A stretch of DNA of 8,193 bases from Acidobacteriaceae bacterium. Its GTDB lineage: Bacteria; Acidobacteriota; Terriglobia; Terriglobales; Acidobacteriaceae. Position 1 is the stretch's first letter, and every line of letters starts with the position of its first letter. This document shows, piece after piece, positions 1 to 5,629 of the stretch. A program made the position numbers and the translations under genes. Below the pieces are notes generated by a model. That model was given only the letters and a program-made list of their open reading frames with translations, was not told the origin of the DNA and did not search any database. Where the stretch lies: assembly GCA_003165455.1 (NCBI GenBank), contig PLUJ01000248.1:1-8193 (forward strand). Direction: 5' to 3'.

Positions 1-1
1 C

Positions 2-109
2 ACCACGCTCGACGACGTCTTCGTTCACTACACGGGAAGGCAATTACGCGACGAACTTCAGAAAGCTTACGCATTCACCATGCCGCAGCGACCAGGGCTG
101 CAGCCGTAG
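2..109 (+). CDS. ABC transporter ATP-binding protein, C-terminal fragment (DrrA-like)
   Basis: Only the last 35 codons are in the window; the gene continues to the left. The visible peptide starts TTLDDVFVHYTGRQLRDEL and ends at a TAG. A Leu-x-Asp-Val-Phe-x-x-x-Thr-Gly-Arg stretch is the usual C-terminal signature of DrrA/CcmA-type ATPases that power ABC-2 exporters. In those systems the cytoplasmic ATPase dimer hydrolyses ATP to drive a membrane permease. The permease gene follows 19 nt downstream on the same strand, which supports a two-gene exporter operon. The Walker A, Walker B and signature motifs lie outside the window, so the call rests on the C-terminal signature and the neighbour. 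The substrate cannot be inferred. Confidence 0.82.
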   Translation, partial: TTLDDVFVHYTGRQLRDELQKAYAFTMPQRPGLQP

Positions 110-128
110 ACGGCACAGGAATCTTTCT

Positions 129-1241
129 ATGAATCGAATGATGGCCATTGTCGAGCGCGAGATGCGCAAGTTCTTCCGTTCCCCCGCGCTCATGCTGGCG
201 TCGATGATCTTTCCTTTGGTCCAGCTCGTCATCCTGGGCAACGCCTTCGGTGGAAAAATCCGTGACGCGAAAATGGCCATCGTCGATCAGGACGGCGGCC
301 CGCAGGCAGTGCGCGTAAAAGAAGCTTTCGATTCCGTTCACGCCAACATTCGCACCTTCGTCGCCATTCCTTACAACAGTGAGAAGAAAGCCGTCGAAGA
401 CGTGCGTGACGGCAAGCTGCAGGGCGCGGTAATCATCCCTCCGCAGTTCTCGCGCCGCATCTACGAGGAAAATCATCCCCGCATCGCGCTGATCGTCGAC
501 AATAGCGACAACTTTATGAGTTCCGCGCTGGAATCGGAGATGACCGATCTCACCAACGCGCTGAATCAGCCGACGATCTCGCCTCGCATTCTGCAACAAA
601 CCGCACTCGATACCGTGGAGCTTTATCCTTACATCGAGTACATGAAGTATCTTCTGCCCGGTTCGCTCTCGCTCGCCATGTTCGTCTCCGTGATGATCGG
701 CGGAGGAATGCTGTACATCGACGATAAAGCCCGCGGCGTGCATGAAGGTTATTTGGTCACCCCCATCACAAAGCTTGAACTGGTATTGGGACTAAATCTT
801 GCGGGCACGATCAAAGCCGTCATGACGGGCATCATTATCTGCGTGATCGGATCGCTGATTGCCGGCGTAAGCACCATCTTTAATCCAATCACAATGTTGG
901 GGCTGCTGGTGATGATCATCCTCACCTCTCTCGCCTTCAATACTATGATGTTTCTGCTCATGGTCCGCATCGAAGACCCGCTGGTGCCGCGGGCCCTGTT
1001 CGGCATCCTAAACACATTGCTGTTTTTTCCCAGCGGGTCCATCTATCCCATTCAAGCGTTTCCCAAGTGGCTGCGTGTCATCGCGCACGCCGATCCGTTC
1101 ACCTACGCGGTGGATGGTTTCAAATGCCTCCTACTCAAAGAGACCACGCTGTCGGCTGTCTGGGGCGACATGCTGTTCCTCTCCATCTTCGCCGCCGTAA
1201 CTCTCGGCATCGCAATCCCGCTCTTCAAGCGGACACTCTAA
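129..1241 (+). CDS. ABC-2 type transporter permease (DrrB/YhhJ-like)
   Basis: A 370-residue integral membrane permease, probably the partner of the upstream ATPase. One hydrophobic segment lies at about residues 19-40. A long polar domain follows (about 41-172), probably extracytoplasmic. A block of about five more segments then lies near 176-197, 222-247, 254-278, 286-303 and 347-366. This one-plus-five layout with a large loop is typical of ABC2_membrane_3 (YhhJ/DrrB/YbhS-type) exporters. The stretch ARGVHEGYLVTPITKLEL (about 201-218) resembles the conserved coupling region of the family, where E-x-x-x-x-T-P is common. The start is supported by AGGA at 117-120, eight nt before the ATG. Members export drugs, lipids or polysaccharide precursors; nothing here identifies the substrate. 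No terminator is seen after the stop. Confidence 0.9.
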   Translation: MNRMMAIVEREMRKFFRSPALMLASMIFPLVQLVILGNAFGGKIRDAKMAIVDQDGGPQAVRVKEAFDSVHANIRTFVAIPYNSEKKAVEDVRDGKLQGAVIIPPQFSRRIYEENHPRIALIVDNSDNFMSSALESEMTDLTNALNQPTISPRILQQTALDTVELYPYIEYMKYLLPGSLSLAMFVSVMIGGGMLYIDDKARGVHEGYLVTPITKLELVLGLNLAGTIKAVMTGIIICVIGSLIAGVSTIFNPITMLGLLVMIILTSLAFNTMMFLLMVRIEDPLVPRALFGILNTLLFFPSGSIYPIQAFPKWLRVIAHADPFTYAVDGFKCLLLKETTLSAVWGDMLFLSIFAAVTLGIAIPLFKRTL

Positions 1242-1276
1242 GAGAATCTGCGTTCTTGCGATTTCCCCGGCAACTT

Positions 1277-1304
1277 TTGACTTCCCACCGGCGTCCATTA
1301 TGCT
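1277..1304 (+). promoter_or_regulatory. Candidate sigma70 promoter for the small membrane protein gene
   Basis: A -35 element TTGACT (1277-1282, 5/6 match to consensus) is followed by a 16-nt spacer and a -10 element TATGCT (1299-1304, 4/6). Transcription would begin near 1311-1312, only two or three nt before the ATG at 1314, which implies a leaderless or almost leaderless mRNA. No well-placed Shine-Dalgarno sequence is visible ahead of that ATG. The position in the 72-nt gap after the permease suggests the small gene is transcribed separately from the ABC operon. This is by eye only. Confidence 0.45.
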
Positions 1305-1313
1305 AGAAGATGT

Positions 1314-1772
1314 ATGACTCTCCTGGACGCCAAGTCGTATCACCCTGAAATCGAGCGCAAGAGAAGAACGCGCAATATCTCCATCGTGATTCTTATTCTC
1401 GTTGTCGCAGCCCTGGTTTGGTTCAATCGATTCTGGCCAGAAAAGCATGTAGCGGAAAAGTTTTTCGCGGCGCTCCAAAAACAAGACTTCGCCACCGCCT
1501 ACGGCATTTACTACAACGACCCCGGTTGGAAGGGACATCCGCAGAATCACGCTCAATATCCCTTCAATGAATTCTGGCAGGATTGGGGGCCGGGCGGACA
1601 GTGGGGCGTGATTAAGAATTACAAGGAGTATGGAACCAGCAACTGCCCGGGAGGTGGCAGTGGAGTGGTGGTCGATCTTATTGTGAACGACCGCGCCCAA
1701 CACGCGCAGGTCTACGTGGACAAGCACGATAAGACGATCAGCTCGCCACCGTGCGATCTGGAATTCCGCTAG
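1314..1772 (+). CDS. Small membrane-anchored protein of unknown function
   Basis: A 152-residue protein I do not recognise. A short basic N-terminus (residues 14-20 include ERKRRTR) precedes one hydrophobic helix at about 22-41, predicting a signal anchor with the C-terminal domain outside the cytoplasm. The soluble part begins EKHVAEKFFAALQKQDFATAY (written here as about 44-63), a helical pattern seen in NTF2-like and DUF4878-like lipoprotein domains. It continues with an aromatic, Gly/Pro-rich region (about 64-105: several Trp and Tyr) and a probable beta-rich end. Only two cysteines are present (C111, C147); both lie in the predicted exported domain and could form a disulfide. Its 3' end overlaps convergent fabD by 35 bp. 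The NTF2-like idea is an inference from the helical pattern only. Confidence 0.72.
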   Translation: MTLLDAKSYHPEIERKRRTRNISIVILILVVAALVWFNRFWPEKHVAEKFFAALQKQDFATAYGIYYNDPGWKGHPQNHAQYPFNEFWQDWGPGGQWGVIKNYKEYGTSNCPGGGSGVVVDLIVNDRAQHAQVYVDKHDKTISSPPCDLEFR

Positions 1773-2790
1773 CGAATCGTTCTCCGAACAGTTCCAACAC
1801 TTTGTTCAGCGAAGTTTCATCTCCAACGTTCACGGATGTTTTCGAGCGGTCGATCTGCCGCATCAGCCCGCACAAAACCTTTCCCGGACCAATCTCGACA
1901 AAAGTCTGCACCCCATTCTCAATCAGCAGACGCATGCTTTGTTCCCACTTCACGGCGCCGGTCACCTGCTCAATGAGAGTGGAACGGGCCCGCAGTTCGT
2001 CGGTAACGAATGCCGCATCCACGTTGCAAACGACAGGATAGACCGGCCTTTGCGTTTTCAGCGCGTTCAAGTCCGCAGCCAGCCGGTCTTGCGCGGGCTT
2101 CATCAGCGAACAATGGAAGGGTGCGCTCACCGGCAACAGTTTTGCGCGCTTCGCACCGCGCTCGTCGGCCAGCTTCGCCCCGCGTTCCACCGCCGCCGTG
2201 TCTCCGGAGATTACAATCTGCTCCGGCGAATTAATGTTTGCCGGCGAACAAACCTCACCTTGCGCCGCGTCCGCGCAAACTGCGGCAACCTTCGAAAGTT
2301 CCATTCCAAGAATCGCCGCCATCGCCCCAACTCCAACCGGCACGGCCTCCTGCATATATTTTCCGCGATTCCGCACTGTGCGCACGGCATCGGAGAACTT
2401 CATTGTGCCTGAGGCGACATGCGCTGAATATTCTCCCAGGCTGTGGCCCGCCACGAAACACGGCCGGGAAACTTTCCCCTCAATAACTCTCAGCGCCGCA
2501 ATCGAAACGGTCAGAATCGCGGGCTGAGTGATTTCAGTCAGCCGCAACTGCTCTTCCGGCCCCTCAAAGCACAATTGCGACAATTTATAACCCAATGCAT
2601 CGTCCGCTTCTTCAAACGTCTGCCGGGCGATGGGGTATTTCTCGAAAAGATCTTTCCCCATGCCAACTGCTTGCGAGCCTTGACCGGGAAAGATAAATGC
2701 GATCCCGCTCTGGACTGTGCCCGATGCGCTCAACTTCGATTCGTCAGGCTTAGGTTCAGCGACTTTGGAAGCTTCAGTGGAATCAATCAT
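1738..2790 (-). CDS. fabD: Malonyl-CoA:ACP transacylase FabD
   Basis: A 350-residue cytoplasmic enzyme that moves malonyl from CoA to acyl carrier protein, supplying extender units for type II fatty acid synthesis. Motifs: GQGSQ at 36-40; the nucleophile elbow GHSLGEY at 115-121 with catalytic Ser117; Arg142 in the RGKYMQEA stretch, which binds the malonyl carboxylate; catalytic His226 in PFHCSLM; Gln275 near the oxyanion hole. All four sit exactly 25 positions after the E. coli residues (S92, R117, H201, Q250), so the core has no net insertion or deletion between them. The N-terminus carries a polar, probably disordered extension of about 25-28 residues, and the C-terminus is somewhat longer than in E. 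coli. The ATG lies 20 nt after the plsX stop. No clear Shine-Dalgarno sequence precedes it (an A-rich stretch does), so translation may be coupled to plsX. It is the last gene of the operon. Confidence 0.97.
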   Translation of the reverse strand: MIDSTEASKVAEPKPDESKLSASGTVQSGIAFIFPGQGSQAVGMGKDLFEKYPIARQTFEEADDALGYKLSQLCFEGPEEQLRLTEITQPAILTVSIAALRVIEGKVSRPCFVAGHSLGEYSAHVASGTMKFSDAVRTVRNRGKYMQEAVPVGVGAMAAILGMELSKVAAVCADAAQGEVCSPANINSPEQIVISGDTAAVERGAKLADERGAKRAKLLPVSAPFHCSLMKPAQDRLAADLNALKTQRPVYPVVCNVDAAFVTDELRARSTLIEQVTGAVKWEQSMRLLIENGVQTFVEIGPGKVLCGLMRQIDRSKTSVNVGDETSLNKVLELFGERFASGIPDRTVAS

Positions 2791-2810
2791 TGTTTTTCTA
2801 CGTGATAAAA

Positions 2811-3899
2811 CTAAAGCGCCGGCGCGGCTTCCGTCTCCACGATTGCTGGATGAATCGCCGCTAACCCCTGCTCAATCGACTGATTGATGTTTCGCTCGGA
2901 GAGCTCCGCGGCCACACGCACCGCATTCTTGATTGCGTTCGCATTCGAAGATCCGTGCGTGATGATGCACACGCCCTTTACACCCAGCAGCGGCGCCCCG
3001 CCGTACTCCGTATGATCGATTCGCTTTTTGAAATCCGAGAAGGCACTGCGCGAAAGCATATACCCAACCTGCCGCGTAATGGTCGATCTTAAGGACTCCT
3101 TCAACACCGTCCGCACAAGATTCGCAACCCCCTCGGAAATTTTCAGCGCGACATTCCCGACAAAACCATCGGCAACAATCACATCCACGTGCCCATTGAA
3201 CAGGTCGCGGCCCTCCACATTGCCGACGAAGTTCAACGGCAGCCGCTTCAATAAGGGAAACGCCTCCCGGGTCAAATCGTTCCCCTTAGTTTCCTCTTCT
3301 CCAATCGAGAGCAAACCTACCCGTGGAGACTTGCCCAGACCAAATGATGACCGCCCCGATTTTAGATCGCCAAATTTAACACCCCCGAAGATCGACCGGA
3401 AATAAATCTCGCCCATCACCGCGAACTGCTCGAGATTATGCGGCTTGCAATCCACGTTTGCCCCCACATCGAGCAAAATCGCGGCCGCCCCGGAAGAGGT
3501 TGGAAACACCGCGGCCAGCGCCGGACGGTCCACGCCGCGCAGCGCTCCCAATATCATTTTGGCTGCAGCCATGGCAGCGCCAGTGTTGCCCGCGGTAACA
3601 AATCCCGCGGCCTGCCGCTCGCGCACCAGTCGGAGTCCGGCATGGATGGAAGAGTCGCGCTTGGTGCGCACAGCCTGGACAGCTTTATCGTCCATAGTGA
3701 TGACTTCGCTGGCTTGGACAATCTCGATGGGCAGGCGCGCCGCCGCGGGATGGCGATCCAATTCGGCCTGAATAATATCGGTTGGGCCAATCAGCAATAC
3801 GCGCACGTCGTAGTTGCGCGCAGCCTGGATCGCGCCCTCGATTTCAGGCTTGGGCGCCCGGTCTGAACCCATCGCATCCAGCGCGATCACGCTAGGCAT
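2811..3899 (-). CDS. plsX: Phosphate acyltransferase PlsX
   Basis: A 362-residue peripheral membrane enzyme that converts acyl-ACP and phosphate to acyl-phosphate, the acyl donor used by PlsY in phosphatidic acid synthesis. Family motifs: an N-terminal ALDAMGSD (6-13, usually DAMGGD, so one Gly is Ser here), AGNTGA at 103-108, DVGAN at 144-148, then SIGEEETKGN, NFVGNVEGRD and DGFVGNVALK further on. The start chosen is the ATG at 3897-3899, giving MPSVIALDAMGSD as in family members. An upstream ATG at 4010 would add 37 residues, lie mostly inside rpmF and not resemble PlsX. The gap to the rpmF stop is 11 nt and lacks a strong Shine-Dalgarno sequence, which suggests translational coupling. The next gene is fabD, the classic lipid-synthesis partner. 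Confidence 0.96.
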   Translation of the reverse strand: MPSVIALDAMGSDRAPKPEIEGAIQAARNYDVRVLLIGPTDIIQAELDRHPAAARLPIEIVQASEVITMDDKAVQAVRTKRDSSIHAGLRLVRERQAAGFVTAGNTGAAMAAAKMILGALRGVDRPALAAVFPTSSGAAAILLDVGANVDCKPHNLEQFAVMGEIYFRSIFGGVKFGDLKSGRSSFGLGKSPRVGLLSIGEEETKGNDLTREAFPLLKRLPLNFVGNVEGRDLFNGHVDVIVADGFVGNVALKISEGVANLVRTVLKESLRSTITRQVGYMLSRSAFSDFKKRIDHTEYGGAPLLGVKGVCIITHGSSNANAIKNAVRVAAELSERNINQSIEQGLAAIHPAIVETEAAPAL

Positions 3900-3910
3900 G
3901 GTTGGCGGAG

Positions 3911-4096
3911 TTAGCTGGCTTCTTCGACTTGCAGAACGTCGCGGCCTTTGTAGTAGCCGCACTTGGCACAGGCGCGATGCGGCATTTTCTTCTCGTGGCA
4001 GTTGGGGCACTCAGAGAGCGAATGGCCTTTTAGAGCGTCATGCGCCCGCCGCGTGGAGGTGCGCTTCTGAGAATGTCGTCGTTTCGGATTAGGCAT
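3911..4096 (-). CDS. rpmF: 50S ribosomal protein bL32
   Basis: A 61-residue, very basic protein of the large ribosomal subunit. The N-terminus MPNPKRRHSQKRTSTRRAH is characteristic of bL32. A zinc ribbon follows, with cysteine pairs C30/C33 (CPNC) and C43/C46 (CAKC), so this is the zinc-binding (C+) form and not a cysteine-free paralogue. The length is normal. A purine-rich Shine-Dalgarno region (GAGAGGAAG on the minus strand) ends about 8 nt before the ATG. It lies between the DUF177 gene and plsX, an arrangement conserved across many phyla (yceD-rpmF-plsX). A perfect inverted repeat precedes its ribosome binding site and may influence its translation. Confidence 0.97.
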   Translation of the reverse strand: MPNPKRRHSQKRTSTRRAHDALKGHSLSECPNCHEKKMPHRACAKCGYYKGRDVLQVEEAS

Positions 4097-4116
4097 GGTC
4101 TAAACTTCCTCTCGCA

Positions 4117-4130
4117 AGGCCGCTCGGCCT
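4117..4130 (-). repeat. Perfect GC-rich inverted repeat upstream of rpmF
   Basis: The sequence AGGCCGAGCGGCCT (minus strand) is an inverted repeat with two 6-nt arms and a 2-nt centre. In RNA it can form a 5-bp stem with a GAGC loop. It sits in the 74-nt gap between the DUF177 stop and the rpmF start, a few nt before the rpmF Shine-Dalgarno region. No run of U follows it on either strand, so it is not an intrinsic terminator. A role in translation control, RNA processing or mRNA stability is possible but only inferred. Confidence 0.5.
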
Positions 4131-4170
4131 CGCATCAATCGATCTGTAAGAAAATTGGTCAACTGGAAAC

Positions 4171-4722
4171 TTAATGCGCCAGCTTGCCGCGAATATCTTT
4201 TAGCGCCGCCCAGCGAGGTTCTTCGCGCGGAATCACGCACGAACATTCTTCCTCGTTCCGGTTCTTGCCGCACTGCGGACAAAGCCCCTTGCAATCCTCG
4301 CGGCACGTGAGCTTTAACGGGACGGCCAGCAGGATCTGCTCTCGAATCACATCATCGAGCAGAATTCCCTCGCCTTCATAATAGCTGATTTCCGCCTCGG
4401 CGTCGGTTACCGACATCTCGTCGCGACCTGCATCCGCGCCCTGCGGACGATATAGCAAATCAAATTCGCGCTTCACATCCTCTGTCAACGGCTCAAGGCA
4501 TCGAGCGCAAAAAGACCCCAGACTGGTCGTTAAGCGGCCTTGAATTCTAATATCTTGAATGACTTTGTGTTTCCCGTGATGCTCTTCCACCAGATCGGCG
4601 CGTCCGTTGCTCTCGATCAGTGTAATCTGCCGGTAATCGGAGCCAAGATCAATCGCGCCCGGCTCGAACCTCTCCGCAAACTCGATCGGATGAAGTTCCA
4701 AATCCTTGATTTCGAAGAACAT
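4171..4722 (-). CDS. DUF177 / YceD family protein
   Basis: A 183-residue cytoplasmic protein of the DUF177 (YceD) family, whose members sit next to rpmF and have been linked to 23S rRNA accumulation and large-subunit assembly. The first half is beta-rich and carries CARC (C72, C75) followed by LEPL, a hallmark of the family. The second half contains acidic stretches, LLDDVIREQILLAVP (122-136) and a Cys-rich end with C140, C144, C148, C151, C160 and C162, likely zinc-binding. The start at 4722 was chosen because GGAGG lies 7 nt upstream and MFFEIKDLEL fits the family. An ATG at 4824 would add 34 residues, but it lies inside the predicted -10 box. First gene of the operon. Confidence 0.92.
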   Translation of the reverse strand: MFFEIKDLELHPIEFAERFEPGAIDLGSDYRQITLIESNGRADLVEEHHGKHKVIQDIRIQGRLTTSLGSFCARCLEPLTEDVKREFDLLYRPQGADAGRDEMSVTDAEAEISYYEGEGILLDDVIREQILLAVPLKLTCREDCKGLCPQCGKNRNEEECSCVIPREEPRWAALKDIRGKLAH

Positions 4723-4729
4723 CGGAAAA

Positions 4730-4734
4730 CCTCC
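4730..4734 (-). promoter_or_regulatory. Ribosome binding site deciding the DUF177 start
   Basis: The minus strand reads GGAGG here, 7 nt ahead of the ATG at 4720-4722. This strong Shine-Dalgarno match fixes the start of the DUF177 protein and argues against the longer reading frame from 4824. Confidence 0.75.
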
Positions 4735-4819
4735 GCTGCACGCCCGCCTAACAACCGGAAGCGCGCCCTGCCTGCGGAGCACGCCAAGAAGACGCAAGTG
4801 CCGCAAAGAGCAATACGCA

Positions 4820-4849
4820 AGCATAAAGCCAGTCCGAAAGGGGTGTCAA
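4820..4849 (-). promoter_or_regulatory. Candidate sigma70 promoter of the duf177-rpmF-plsX-fabD operon
   Basis: On the minus strand, a perfect -35 element TTGACA (4844-4849) is followed by 18 nt and a -10 element TATGCT (4820-4825). A shifted reading TTATGC gives a 17-nt spacer. Transcription would start near 4812-4813, leaving a leader of about 90 nt before the DUF177 ATG. It is the best promoter match I found in the window, fitting for a ribosomal and lipid-synthesis operon. Its upstream edge lies about 35 nt from the divergent toxin-antitoxin promoter. Confidence 0.65.
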
Positions 4850-4882
4850 GCTCCGCTCGGCCATCGCTCTACCCATGGCATA

Positions 4883-4891
4883 TGCTATGCT
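4883..4891 (+). promoter_or_regulatory. Candidate extended -10 promoter of the toxin-antitoxin operon
   Basis: TGC followed by TATGCT (4886-4891) gives a TGn-extended -10 element. No good -35 element is seen about 17 nt upstream, as is common for extended -10 promoters. Initiation would fall near 4898, inside the palindrome at 4895-4911. A tandem TATGC repeat (4881-4890) and a small palindrome GCATATGC (4878-4885) overlap the same site, so the exact register is uncertain. Confidence 0.4.
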
Positions 4892-4894
4892 TTC

Positions 4895-4911
4895 CATAGG
4901 GTTACCCTATG
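4895..4911 (+). promoter_or_regulatory. Palindromic operator over the antitoxin RBS and start codon
   Basis: CATAGGGTTACCCTATG is a perfect palindrome with 8-bp arms and one central base. It includes the AGGG Shine-Dalgarno match (4898-4901), 7 nt before the start, and its last three bases are the antitoxin ATG. Ribbon-helix-helix antitoxins usually repress their own operon by binding such palindromes near the promoter, so this is the likely operator. In RNA the same bases could form a 7-bp hairpin that hides the RBS and AUG, if the transcript starts far enough upstream. Confidence 0.65.
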
Positions 4912-5160
4912 CCTACTCTGTATGTAGAAAACGTTCCCGACTCGTTATACAAGGCTCTTCGCAAACGCGCTCGTGAAAGCCGCACTTCGATCGCGGCGGA
5001 AATAATTTCGCTCCTCGCGCAGAACGTCCCTACAGCGGAAGAGTTACAAAAACGGCGGGAGTTTTACAAACGAATGGCCGAACTTCGTGCTCGGCCGATT
5101 GAAAGCTCCGGGGGATTTCCAACCGCCGAGCAGATGATCAGCGAGGATAGGGATCGTTGA
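4909..5160 (+). CDS. FitA-like ribbon-helix-helix antitoxin
   Basis: An 83-residue protein, probably the antitoxin of the PIN toxin encoded next to it. The N-terminus LYVENVPDSLYKALRKRARES (about 4-24) matches the RHH pattern of FitA/VapB antitoxins: a short DNA-contacting beta strand, Asn-x-Pro, then helix A. Helix B follows with S27-IAAEIISLLAQ (27-37), where Glu31 of the AEI motif is common in FitA-type proteins. The C-terminal part (about 42-83) is charged and contains a Gly-Gly-Phe-Pro turn; in the family this tail wraps and blocks the toxin's active site. An AGGG ribosome binding site precedes the ATG. The stop TGA overlaps the toxin's TTG start by 3 of its bases. The dimer probably binds the palindrome at 4895-4911. 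Confidence 0.88.
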   Translation: MPTLYVENVPDSLYKALRKRARESRTSIAAEIISLLAQNVPTAEELQKRREFYKRMAELRARPIESSGGFPTAEQMISEDRDR

Positions 5161-5597
5161 CCAATTTTGTTTTGGATGCCAGCGTTGCCCTCAAATGGAT
5201 AATTCCATCGGAAGCGGAAACTCTTATCGAAGACGCTCTCCGGCTTTTGCGCCGTTATACGTCTGGCGAAATCGGCTTTGTGGTACCGGATATTTTTTGG
5301 GCCGAAGTTGGCAATGTAATCTGGAAGGGAGTCCGTCAGCAGCGATGGTCGCAATCCTTTGCGGAACGCGCCGTCTCGGATCTCAGAGAGCGTGAGTTCT
5401 TCACCGTCTCATCTCACAGCTTGCTGCCTGAGGCTCTCATCATCGCGCTTGCGCATAATCGCACTGTTTACGACTCCCTCTACGTGGCTCTGGCAATTCA
5501 AAGCAAAACTCAGATGATCACCGCGGATGAGAGATTGGCCAACGCCCTGGCAGCCAGTTTGCCCGTGAAGTGGCTGGGTGCATTCGGCATCGAATAG
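5157..5597 (+). CDS. VapC-like PIN-domain ribonuclease toxin
   Basis: A 146-residue PIN-domain protein, likely a Mg2+-dependent endoribonuclease that cuts RNA (tRNA or rRNA in studied VapC toxins) and slows growth when freed from its antitoxin. The acidic active site is complete: Asp7 in VLDASVALKW, Glu50 in FWAEVGN, Asp106 in TVYDSLYVALA and Asp124 in ITADERL. Length is normal for VapC. The start must be TTG at 5157-5159: an in-frame TAG lies at 5148-5150 and no ATG or GTG falls between. TTG overlaps the antitoxin's TGA (TTGA), and GAGGA at 5143-5147 lies 9 nt upstream. Coupled, weak initiation would keep toxin below antitoxin. The RNA target cannot be predicted from sequence. The catalytic residues look intact, so it is probably active. 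Confidence 0.9.
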   Translation: MTNFVLDASVALKWIIPSEAETLIEDALRLLRRYTSGEIGFVVPDIFWAEVGNVIWKGVRQQRWSQSFAERAVSDLREREFFTVSSHSLLPEALIIALAHNRTVYDSLYVALAIQSKTQMITADERLANALAASLPVKWLGAFGIE

Positions 5598-5629
5598 TCA
5601 AGGCGGTTCGGCAAGGGGGCATTGGCCTG

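Noticed and set aside
75..743. Long open frame of 222 codons antisense to the ABC permease
   Set aside because: It lies opposite a well-supported membrane permease, shows no family motif and looks like a GC-rich codon-position shadow.
1131..1727. Open frame of 198 codons antisense to the permease end and the small membrane protein
   Set aside because: It crosses two genes with better start, promoter and composition evidence, and its protein has no recognisable feature.
3900..4010. Longer PlsX start at 4010
   Set aside because: The extra 37 residues overlap rpmF in another frame and do not resemble PlsX; the ATG at 3899 gives the family's usual N-terminus.
4723..4824. Longer DUF177 start at 4824
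   Set aside because: The ATG sits in the predicted -10 box, so it would not be transcribed, and a strong ribosome binding site supports the start at 4722.
5582..5595. Hairpin ATTCG-GCAT-CGAAT at the end of the toxin gene as a terminator
   Set aside because: The stem is only five pairs, lies inside coding sequence and has no T-tract after it.
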